A DNA stretch of 7,732 bases from an uncultured cyanobacterium (GTDB lineage Bacteria; Cyanobacteriota; Cyanobacteriia; PCC-6307; Cyanobiaceae). The DNA is taken from NCBI GenBank assembly GCA_903831165.1, contig CAIKWV010000177.1:1-7732 (forward strand). Reading direction: 5' to 3'. The notes beneath the pieces were generated by a model that worked only from the letters and a program-made list of their open reading frames with translations, searched no databases and was not told the DNA's origin. The translations under genes and the position numbers were made by a program. Positions 1 through 5,924 of this stretch are shown here, piece by piece. Numbering within the stretch: the first letter of the stretch is position 1; each line of letters begins with the position of its first letter.

Positions 1-2
1 AT

Positions 3-341
3 TGCAACGACAACCGCCACTCGATAATTAGCTTCATGCGCCGCGAGAGCACCACCGGTCGCTGGCTCGTGGTAGTGGCCAATTTCACCCCCCAGAACCA
101 GTCCCATTACCGGGTCGGCGTACCGCTGGAGGGCTTCTACGAGGAGGCCTTCAACACCGACAGCTCCCGCTATGGCGGCAGCAATCTCGGCAACCTGGGG
201 GGCAAGTTCACCGATGCCTGGGGGCTGCACGGCTACGAGCAATCGCTCGATCTCTGCCTGCCGCCCCTGAGTGTGCTGGTGCTGCGCCGCGATGAAGCGC
301 GCAGCGCCTGCCCGGTGGCCGCCAGCGAAGCGGCCGCCTGA
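3..341 (+). CDS. glgB: 1,4-alpha-glucan branching enzyme, C-terminal 112 residues (5' partial)
   Basis: This is the end of the enzyme that makes alpha-1,6 branch points in glycogen, a soluble cytoplasmic GH13 protein. The frame is open from the window edge, so the catalytic barrel lies outside and only the C-terminal all-beta domain is seen. Recognisable family landmarks are [14 protein letters not shown], the segment VANFTPQ, the strand YRVGVP, the signature [14 protein letters not shown] followed by LGG, and the final [10 protein letters not shown] strand. A short Ala-rich tail follows ([12 protein letters not shown]), typical of a non-conserved end. The stop is TGA at 339-341. The next gene starts 23 bp downstream on the same strand, so the two could be cotranscribed, and no terminator hairpin is seen between them. 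The identification is based on remembered family motifs and is strong. Confidence 0.95.
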   Translation, partial: CNDNRHSIISFMRRESTTGRWLVVVANFTPQNQSHYRVGVPLEGFYEEAFNTDSSRYGGSNLGNLGGKFTDAWGLHGYEQSLDLCLPPLSVLVLRRDEARSACPVAASEAAA

Positions 342-353
342 GGCCCCACGGCT

Positions 354-357
354 GAGG
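354..357 (+). promoter_or_regulatory. Shine-Dalgarno site for the ion channel gene
   Basis: GAGG lies 7 nt before the ATG at 365. This spacing supports the ATG over the in-frame GTG at 485, which would give a shorter protein starting just before the first membrane helix. Confidence 0.55.
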
Positions 358-364
358 TCAACCG

Positions 365-1195
365 ATGGGCGATGCCAGCGGGCCGAAGCCGAGGCCAAGG
401 TCCAGGCCGCTTCGACGCCGCGTCGGATCGGGTCGACTGCGCCTCTCGCTCGGCAGGGTTGAACCTTCCAGGGCTGACGCCACGGTGCAACGGCACCGCT
501 ATTACCGCCAGTTGCTGCTGCTCTGCCTGGCTGTGATCGGCAGTTTCGCCCTGCCTGGTCCCCTGGCGCGTCTGACCTGGATCGGTTATGCGGGCCTCAC
601 CGCCCTGCTCTGGCGGCTGCCGGGAGCTGGCCCCTGGCACCGGATCCTGGCCCTGGCCTCGCTGCTGGCGGAAGTGCTCTGGATCGGCGCCCCCCAGACC
701 CTGCGGCTGGCCGGCCTGCCGCTGCTGGTGTTGTTCACCCTGTTCATCGGCCGCAGCCTGCGGCTGCTGCTCCACGCCCTGGCACGGGAACGGGAGGTGG
801 GCGGCGAAGTGCTCGCCGGCGCCACCGCCGGCTACCTGCTGCTGGGCATCGCCGGTGGCCTGCTGCTGACCCTGCTCGACAGCCTGCTGCCCGGCAGCTT
901 CCGCGACAGCATCACGGGCCTGAGCCTGAACATGCCGGCGATCGGTTCGCTGGCCCAGGCCGGCCACTCCTGGGACCAGGGTTTTCAGCGGCTCAACTAT
1001 TTCGCCTTCGTCACCCTCACCACGGTGGGGTATGGGGACGTGATTCCCACCGCCCCGGTGGTGCAGGTGGTCTGCATCGCCCTGAGTGTGGTCGGCCCCC
1101 TCTACCTGGCCTTGGTGCTGGGCCTGCTGCTCAGCCGTCTCAGTGGTGGCGGCCCCGGTGGCGGTAAGGACCCCGACCCCAGCCAGCGCCGCTGA
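365..1195 (+). CDS. Potassium channel family protein (Ion_trans_2 pore, six predicted helices)
   Basis: A 276-aa inner-membrane protein that probably conducts K+. The selectivity filter TVGYGD is at residues 220-225, within the pore-helix region NYFAFVTLTTVGYGD (211-225). A last hydrophobic helix at about 232-258 follows. Upstream are hydrophobic stretches near 48-64, 69-84, 92-109, 115-138 and 150-175, giving a 6TM-like layout. The helix at 119-137 carries spaced arginines (R130, R133) but not the regular Arg-every-third-residue pattern of a voltage sensor, so voltage gating is not supported. The first 45 residues are Arg/Pro-rich and presumably cytoplasmic. The C-terminus is only a short Gly-rich tail (about 259-276), with no RCK/TrkA-N ligand-binding domain. 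GTG at 485 is a possible alternative start. It lies between glgB (same strand) and a convergent tolC-like gene 10 bp away. The channel assignment is secure; gating and physiological role are not visible. Confidence 0.88.
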   Translation: MGDASGPKPRPRSRPLRRRVGSGRLRLSLGRVEPSRADATVQRHRYYRQLLLLCLAVIGSFALPGPLARLTWIGYAGLTALLWRLPGAGPWHRILALASLLAEVLWIGAPQTLRLAGLPLLVLFTLFIGRSLRLLLHALAREREVGGEVLAGATAGYLLLGIAGGLLLTLLDSLLPGSFRDSITGLSLNMPAIGSLAQAGHSWDQGFQRLNYFAFVTLTTVGYGDVIPTAPVVQVVCIALSVVGPLYLALVLGLLLSRLSGGGPGGGKDPDPSQRR

Positions 1196-1205
1196 GCAGG
1201 CATGT

Positions 1206-2861
1206 TCAGGATTGGGGAGGCAGGGGCAGCGCCGTTCCGGTCTCACGCTCAAGCAGGGCCCAGTCCAATGCCTGGCGGGTCAGCACCGTCAGCAGCGCCG
1301 CCTGGGAGGCCTGCAGATCCCGCTGCACCAGCAACACCTCGGTGAGAGGATCGACCTGGGCCCGGTAGCGCAGACGGGCATCAACGACCGCCCGTTGCTG
1401 GGCTGTCACCGCCTCCTGGGCGGCCGTGATGGCAGCGCCCGAACCCTGCAGCGAAGACCAGGCCTTGCTCACATCCTGGCGAATCTGCTGCCGAGCCAGC
1501 TGTTCATCGGCCTGCAGCAGATCTCCCTGGCGCTCGGCCACGGCGGCGCTGGCAGCGGAGCGACCGCCATCCCAGAGCGGTTGTCGCAACAGCAGGGCCG
1601 CCCCCCAGTTGTAAAACGAGCCCGATGCGGCGCCGCTCTGCTCCAGGCTGGGGAGGGGCAGCGGCACGGGGCCGTTAACCCGTCCTCCCTGTTGCAGCAC
1701 CGGCGCACTGAGCTGGTCGCCGCTGTAACCGGCTCCAGCCACAAGATTCAACGATGGGTAGAGCAGCGCCCGGGCCGCCCGCGCCTGGGCGCGCTGGGCC
1801 TGCCGCTGGCTCTGCAGGGCCTCCAACAGGGGCCGCTCCCGCAGAGCCCGCTCCAGGCTGTCCTGAAGATTGAGGGGCCAGTCGGGCAGCGGCCTGATCG
1901 GGTCGGCGGCCAGCGGTGCGGCTTCCACCGGCAGATCCAGCAGGGTGGCGAGCTGTTGCTGCTGGGCCAGCAGCTGGGCCTGCACCTCCGCCAACCCCTG
2001 GCGATCCGCCGCCTGCAGAGCCCGGGAACGCAGCAGATCGATCTGGGCCGCCAGACCGCGGCGATGGATGGCCTGCACATCGGCTTCCAGGGCGGTGGAA
2101 GCCTGCAGGGCGGACTGCCAGACCGGCACCAGGGCCTGGCTCAACTGCAGTTGCCGGTAGGTGCTGGTCAGTTCGAAGCGGGCCTGCCGCTCGCTCTCGA
2201 GCCGGGAGGCGCGGCTGGCCGACTCCTGGGAGCGGCTGGCGGCCACCTCGGCCAACTGGCGCAGGGGCAGCAGATTGAAATCCAGCACCACGCCGGCATT
2301 GCCGAAGCTGTTGCGCAGCACGGCGTAGCCGCTCTGTTGCAGCGACAGGGTGATGTCCCCCAGGGTCGGCAGGTTGGTGAGCACCCCCACCGAGGTTCCC
2401 ACCTGGGTGTAGCTGACCAGGCCGATCAGGTTGAGCTCAGGCAGCAGCAGTGAGCGGTTGAACGCGGTCAGGGCCACATCCCGGGCCAGCTGGCGATCGG
2501 CTCTCACCAACTGGCGGGAGACGGCCAGACCCTGCTGCAGCACCTGACTGAGGCTCAGCGCCGGGGACAGGGCGGGCAGAGCCCCAACGGACCGATCGCC
2601 AAGCTGGACAGGGGCATGGGGGCTGGCTGTGCCGGGCCGTGGGGACTGGGCCTGAGCGGGCGGACACCCCACCACCAGGCAGACCAGAGCCGCCGGGACC
2701 AGGGCCAATCCGGCCCGGAAACGCTTGAGATTCTCTGGGTTTCGGCCCGTCGCCGCAATGGCGCCAGAGCGGCCGGCGGCCGGTCGCTGCCTGAATCGGG
2801 ACCAGACACTCCGGCGCGCGTCAACCTGAGGCGCGGCCGGCCCGGAGGGGGGACGGGACAA
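1206..2861 (-). CDS. TolC family outer-membrane efflux protein
   Basis: Outer-membrane channel of a tripartite export system, about 551 aa with this start. Two long alternating helical stretches rich in Ala, Gln, Leu and Arg, each followed by a strand-rich segment, match the duplicated OEP domain of TolC/OprM-type proteins. The first repeat starts near ALSLSQVLQQGLAVSRQLV, and the second near LQDSLERALRERPLLEALQ with the membrane segment ending QPLWDGGRS. The export signal is clear: KRFR, then a hydrophobic core, then VVGCPPAQAQ, about 46 residues in. The start is uncertain. TTG at 2861 has a purine-rich GGGGAG just upstream. An in-frame ATG at 2909 would add 16 residues, and the frame stays open to 3317. 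No standard start lies close to the signal peptide. The gene diverges from the HlyD/FUSC operon, which suggests it is that pump's outer-membrane partner. It converges on the ion channel gene with a 10 bp gap. Confidence 0.88.
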   Translation of the reverse strand: MSRPPSGPAAPQVDARRSVWSRFRQRPAAGRSGAIAATGRNPENLKRFRAGLALVPAALVCLVVGCPPAQAQSPRPGTASPHAPVQLGDRSVGALPALSPALSLSQVLQQGLAVSRQLVRADRQLARDVALTAFNRSLLLPELNLIGLVSYTQVGTSVGVLTNLPTLGDITLSLQQSGYAVLRNSFGNAGVVLDFNLLPLRQLAEVAASRSQESASRASRLESERQARFELTSTYRQLQLSQALVPVWQSALQASTALEADVQAIHRRGLAAQIDLLRSRALQAADRQGLAEVQAQLLAQQQQLATLLDLPVEAAPLAADPIRPLPDWPLNLQDSLERALRERPLLEALQSQRQAQRAQARAARALLYPSLNLVAGAGYSGDQLSAPVLQQGGRVNGPVPLPLPSLEQSGAASGSFYNWGAALLLRQPLWDGGRSAASAAVAERQGDLLQADEQLARQQIRQDVSKAWSSLQGSGAAITAAQEAVTAQQRAVVDARLRYRAQVDPLTEVLLVQRDLQASQAALLTVLTRQALDWALLERETGTALPLPPQS

Positions 2862-2891
2862 TCTCCTCCCCTGCTTGGCACCGACATGCCG

Positions 2892-2921
2892 GGCAAGCGC
2901 GACACGCATGGCAAGAGCGAC
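2892..2921 (+). repeat. Short direct repeat pair GGCAAGNGCGAC (third copy at 3253-3264)
   Basis: GGCAAGCGCGAC at 2892-2903 and GGCAAGAGCGAC at 2910-2921 differ at one base and are 18 bp apart start to start. A third copy, GGCAAGCGGGAC, is at 3253-3264, directly before the HlyD start codon. They sit next to the 5' ends of both divergent genes, which would suit an operator, but 12 bp in G+C-rich DNA can recur by chance. Confidence 0.3.
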
Positions 2922-3216
2922 TTGCTGGGCACCATCGGCCTGAACCAGGGAAGCTGACCCAGGACCCCGGGATTCAAGGGGCTGGGATTCGAGGAGCAGA
3001 GCTTCCGGCAGCGGCAGCGGGCGGCGGAAGCCGCGCCGATCGAGCGCCAGAGCGGACAGCACGGCGGGGCCCAGAAGCGGAACGGCTGACCGCAGCGGCA
3101 AAGACTGCCTGAAGCCGGGCCCTGAGGTCGCCTTCTCGACGCCAGGACGGCGCCACCCTGGAGCAAACGGTGACGCCATCGGCAGAGGTGTTCGGGGCCG
3201 AAACCGAAGGGACGGC

Positions 3217-3244
3217 ATGACATTAGGGCTCGTTCCCCTAGAGT
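3217..3244 (+). promoter_or_regulatory. Sigma70-like promoter candidate for the HlyD-small protein-FUSC operon
   Basis: ATGACA at 3217-3222 (5 of 6 to the -35 consensus) and TAGAGT at 3239-3244 (4 of 6 to the -10 consensus) are separated by 16 bp. Transcription would begin near 3250, leaving a leader of only about 15 nt before the ATG at 3266. The area is locally A+T-richer than its surroundings. Confidence 0.45.
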
Positions 3245-3265
3245 GAATTGCAGGCAAGCGGGACC

Positions 3266-4522
3266 ATGGCGGAAGCAGCGCTCTCCCCACTTTCCCGTCT
3301 CTACAAGGCCACACCAATGGTGCTGGTGGCCGGACTCACCCTGATCTGGGCGAGCCGTCCCACGATTCCGGTGGTGGTCCGGGGCATGGGAGTGATGGCC
3401 CCTCCCGACGCTCGCCGCGGCATCTATGCCCGTGGCCCCGGCGAAGTGCAACAGCTTGAGGTGGCTGTCGGTGACCAGGTGCGGCCAGGTCAGCTGCTGC
3501 TCACCCTCAGCCAGGTCGGTCAGAGCGCCCCGGGAGGCGGCGGTGGCCCCGCCACCAGCCCCCAGCTGCGGCAGGCCCGCCTGGCCGCCCTGGACCAGCA
3601 GGTTCTGGTGCTGCAGGCCCAGACCCGATCCCTGGGGGCTCAACGGCGAGCCCTGGCCCAACGCCGCCAGCAGATCATCACCACCAACCAGCCGGTGGGC
3701 CAGCAGCTCAAGGCGCTCGAGGAGCTGCGCCGTGATGACGTCGTCGCCCGCTACAGCCCCCTGTGGGTGGGCGCCCAGGATCTCTGGCTGCGCAATCGGG
3801 CCGACCTCAGCGCCCTGGACGCCCGCCAGGCGGAGCTGATCGCCCAACAGGCCGCTGTGGAGGGGCAGCGGGCCGAACTGCGTGCCCAGCGGGCGGCCCT
3901 GGCCAGTGAAACCGTGGCCCAGGAGGTGTTCAGCCCGGTGGCGGGTCAGGTGCAGGATCTGACGGTGCTGCCCGGCCAACCGGTGCTGCCAGGCCAGAAG
4001 CTGGGCAGCATCGGCCTGCCCGGTCGCCACGGCGAACGGCTGGCGATCGTGTTGTTCACCGCAGCCGATGCGACTCGGTTGCAGGTGGGGGACGACGTGC
4101 GGCTCAATCCCCAGCTGCTCAGCCGCGACAGTTTCGGCAGCTCCGAACAGCGCTACGGCCTGGTGCCCGGACGGCTGATCAGTCTGTCCAGTGACAGTGT
4201 CGAAATAGCCGATGTGGCGACCGAGGTGGGCAGCCAGGAGGAGGCCGCCAATCTGATGGCCAGCGCCCGCCAGCGTTCCTTCGGCGACGGCGGCGATCTG
4301 ACCAGCCAGTTGCCCGGGCGCACGGGAGCCCCCCTGGTGCTGGCGGTGGTGCAGTTGGAGTCCGCCCCCACCCCCAGCGGCCTGGCCTGGACCCTGGGCC
4401 CTGGTCCCGGGCGGCCCCTGCCCCAGCGCACCCCCGCCGAGGTGGAAGCCGAGGTGGAAACCAGAGCACCCCTGAGTTATCTGTTGCCCTTCTGGCGCTG
4501 GATGAGCGGATCGCGGTCATGA
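3266..4522 (+). CDS. HlyD-family periplasmic adaptor subunit (NHLM secretion protein-like)
   Basis: A 418-aa membrane fusion protein expected to bridge an inner-membrane transporter to a TolC channel. One N-terminal anchor helix is seen at about 18-30. The first half-lipoyl motif (residues 58-81) includes VAVGDQVRPGQLLL. A Gly-rich linker lies near 88-95 and a coiled-coil hairpin at about 100-215 is rich in Gln, Ala, Leu and Arg. The second half-lipoyl segment is FSPVAGQVQDLTVLPGQPV (222-240), followed by a beta-barrel region to about 280. The C-terminal third (about 295-410, with PTPSGLAWTLGPG and a closing VETRAPLSYLLPFWRW) resembles HlyD homologues of NHLM-type peptide export as I remember them. 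ATG 3266 is chosen because its protein begins sensibly; TTG at 3248 would add six residues, and neither has a strong ribosome site. The stop overlaps the next gene's ATG (ATGA), indicating coupled translation. The adaptor role is firm; the NHLM link is inference. Confidence 0.87.
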   Translation: MAEAALSPLSRLYKATPMVLVAGLTLIWASRPTIPVVVRGMGVMAPPDARRGIYARGPGEVQQLEVAVGDQVRPGQLLLTLSQVGQSAPGGGGGPATSPQLRQARLAALDQQVLVLQAQTRSLGAQRRALAQRRQQIITTNQPVGQQLKALEELRRDDVVARYSPLWVGAQDLWLRNRADLSALDARQAELIAQQAAVEGQRAELRAQRAALASETVAQEVFSPVAGQVQDLTVLPGQPVLPGQKLGSIGLPGRHGERLAIVLFTAADATRLQVGDDVRLNPQLLSRDSFGSSEQRYGLVPGRLISLSSDSVEIADVATEVGSQEEAANLMASARQRSFGDGGDLTSQLPGRTGAPLVLAVVQLESAPTPSGLAWTLGPGPGRPLPQRTPAEVEAEVETRAPLSYLLPFWRWMSGSRS

Positions 4523-4713
4523 GACGTCCAACCCTCAGCCGACAGCGGCGCCAGGCCCTGCTGGCCCCCTGGCTGCAGCCCTGGCCCTGGGTGAGCCTGG
4601 GTCTGCTGCTGCTCTGCAGCCGCACCGAGCCACCGCGCCTGTGGTTCTGGCTGGCCCTGCTGCTGATCAGCCTGCTGGTCGGGCTGTTGCAGAGCCTGGC
4701 CCGACGCCCTTGA
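4519..4713 (+). CDS. Small two-helix membrane protein in an efflux operon (AaeX-like position)
   Basis: A 64-aa protein of no family I recognise. A basic, Arg-rich N-terminus (RRPTLSRQRRQ) precedes a Trp/Pro-containing stretch (APWLQPWPW). Two hydrophobic segments follow at about 24-34 and 41-57, joined by a short polar loop (SRTEPPR), and the protein ends LARRP. It is probably an inner-membrane hairpin with both ends in the cytoplasm by the positive-inside rule. The start ATG overlaps the adaptor's stop (ATGA at 4519-4522) and its own stop overlaps the next start (TTGA at 4710-4713), so it is locked into the operon by 4 bp overlaps on both sides. This argues that it is a real gene. Its size and place beside an HlyD adaptor and a FUSC permease recall AaeX (DUF1656, 67 aa), but I see no clear sequence match to that family. 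Confidence 0.72.
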   Translation: MRRPTLSRQRRQALLAPWLQPWPWVSLGLLLLCSRTEPPRLWFWLALLLISLLVGLLQSLARRP

Positions 4714-5864
4714 GCCCGTCCGCCGATCACGAGGACGATGACCTCAGCCGCAGCCCTGCCTTGGCCGTGCGGCTGGTGCTGGTCGTGGCCCTGGCCAGTG
4801 CCCTGACCTGGGTCGTCTGCAGGAGCTTCGGCCTCGGCGGAGCCAGCGCCTATGGCGTGGTCATTTCGGGCCTGATCGTGCGTCCCCGCTTTGATCGCTG
4901 GCCGCCGGCGGTGTTCGTGCTGCTGCCGGTCGTCGTGACCCTCGGCCTGGCCCTGGGCACGGCCCTCAAGCCCCTGCTGGAGGGGCCGCCGGTGTGGCAG
5001 TTCGCCGTGGTCACCGTCTGCGCCCAGGTCCTGGGCCAGGCCCTGCCGGACAAGTTGATGTTGGTGCGCAACATCCTGGCGGTGCTGGCCGTGCTGCCCC
5101 TGCTCAGTGCCAACGCCACCTGGCTGGGGGCCTGGCAGCAGCTGCTGGCCGTGATCATCGGCCTGGCGGTGGGGACCTCCCTGCAGGCGGCCCTGCGACT
5201 GCCCGGCGATGCCAGCGGGCCGGAGGCGGAGGCCGAGGTGGCCATGCCCGGCCGCAGCCTGGCGGCCCGCTTTGCCGACCCGTTTTTCTGGCGCAAGCTG
5301 GTGGTCTCCAGCCTGGCCCTGAGCATCGGCCTGGGGCTGGGGGCGGTGAACCCCAAATACCTCTACTTCGGGGTGGTGCTGCTGCTCAACGACAGCCTCG
5401 GCGCCACCCTGGGCCGCGTCCGCGACCGCATGGTGGGCGTCAGCCTGGGGGTGCTGATGCCCTGGCTGGTGTTCAACACCATGGGGGTCAACAGTGTGGC
5501 CGTGGCCCTGGTGATGGGCGGCACCACGGCGTTGATCCTGGCCCTGGGCCTGGTGCCCCATCTGCGCACGGCCCTGATCTCCAGCGGCGTCACCTTCGTC
5601 GGCTACGGAGCGCTGACGGACTGGTATGTCCCCAGCCGCTGGATCGACTATCTGATGGGTTGCGGCCTGGCGCTGCTGGTCTGCCTGCTGGTGCGGCCCG
5701 TTTCGGCGCTGCGGCGCTTCCGGCAGCTGGCGGCCGCCATGCCCCAGCGCTCCGGCGGCCTGTCCCCCGAGCTGAAGGGTCTGGTGCCCAGCGCCCTGGA
5801 GGAGGCCCGGGTGCTGGGCCAGGAGCGGGAGTTCCGGCAGCTGCTGGCCCAGCTGCAGGCCTGA
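4710..5864 (+). CDS. FUSC-like membrane permease (aromatic acid exporter type)
   Basis: A 384-aa polytopic inner-membrane protein, probably the export permease of the pump. It has two similar membrane blocks, about residues 18-163 and 195-330, each starting with a hydrophobic helix and then a turn and transmembrane strip: GLGGASAYGVVISGLIVRPR (41-60) in the first, and NPKYLYFGVVLLLNDSLGAT (214-233) followed by LGRVRDRMVGVSLGV in the second. This repeat and the R-x-R-D-R-x-x-G motif are typical of FUSC/ArAE proteins. An acidic loop (171-177) and a basic stretch separate the blocks. The C-terminal 50 residues are soluble and helical. It lacks the large cytoplasmic domain of full-length AaeB, so it is shorter than that protein. 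The start is TTG 4710, which overlaps the previous stop (TTGA). The frame is open further upstream, but those codons lie inside the 64-aa gene. The substrate is unknown. Confidence 0.78.
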   Translation: MSPSADHEDDDLSRSPALAVRLVLVVALASALTWVVCRSFGLGGASAYGVVISGLIVRPRFDRWPPAVFVLLPVVVTLGLALGTALKPLLEGPPVWQFAVVTVCAQVLGQALPDKLMLVRNILAVLAVLPLLSANATWLGAWQQLLAVIIGLAVGTSLQAALRLPGDASGPEAEAEVAMPGRSLAARFADPFFWRKLVVSSLALSIGLGLGAVNPKYLYFGVVLLLNDSLGATLGRVRDRMVGVSLGVLMPWLVFNTMGVNSVAVALVMGGTTALILALGLVPHLRTALISSGVTFVGYGALTDWYVPSRWIDYLMGCGLALLVCLLVRPVSALRRFRQLAAAMPQRSGGLSPELKGLVPSALEEARVLGQEREFRQLLAQLQA

Positions 5865-5867
5865 GCC

Positions 5868-5885
5868 CCGGTCTTCGCGGACCGG
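5868..5885. terminator. G+C-rich hairpin between convergent operons
   Basis: CCGGTC (5868-5873) and GACCGG (5880-5885) form a perfect 6 bp stem with a 6 nt loop, 3 bp after the FUSC stop and 39 bp from the convergent MscS stop. There is no T-run on either side, so it is not a standard intrinsic terminator. It could still help end transcription or protect both 3' ends. Confidence 0.35.
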
Positions 5886-5924
5886 AGCGCCGCCGCCAGG
5901 TCGCCTCGATCGAACGGCTGCAAC

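Larger units (their letters stand above)
2862..3247. other. Divergent intergenic region between the tolC-like gene and the HlyD operon
   Basis: About 390 bp with no gene I can support. The - strand frame of the tolC-like protein stays open across it up to 3317, but the predicted residues look like low-complexity high-G+C translation and contain no recognisable domain. It holds the promoter candidate for the rightward operon and two of three copies of a 12-nt direct repeat. A short inverted repeat, GCAAG-AGCGA-CTTGC, sits at 2911-2925. I searched for, and did not find, a double-glycine leader peptide or a convincing regulator gene. Confidence 0.5.

Noticed and set aside
233..1252. Long - strand open frame of 339 codons over glgB and the channel gene
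   Set aside because: Its product is Gln/Gly/His-rich low-complexity text and it lies antisense to a channel with an intact filter motif; high G+C leaves such shadow frames open.
1086..2453. 455-codon + strand frame antisense to the TolC gene
   Set aside because: Gln/Leu/Gly-rich with no domain; it mirrors the TolC codons.
2862..3247. RiPP/bacteriocin precursor gene beside the NHLM-like adaptor
   Set aside because: I looked for a short frame with a GG-type or nitrile-hydratase-like leader and a Cys/Ser/Thr-rich core and found none.
2862..3317. N-terminal extension of the TolC frame as a separate or larger protein
   Set aside because: It stays open but shows no domain, uses codons rarer in the neighbours (TCA, TTT, CTT) and covers the likely promoter of the opposite operon.
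2555..4030. 491-codon - strand frame across the divergent promoter and the adaptor gene
   Set aside because: No domain pattern and it is antisense to the HlyD lipoyl and coiled-coil regions, which are clearly real.
4179..5561. 460-codon - strand frame antisense to the FUSC gene
   Set aside because: His/Gln/Gly-rich repetitive composition typical of an antisense shadow.
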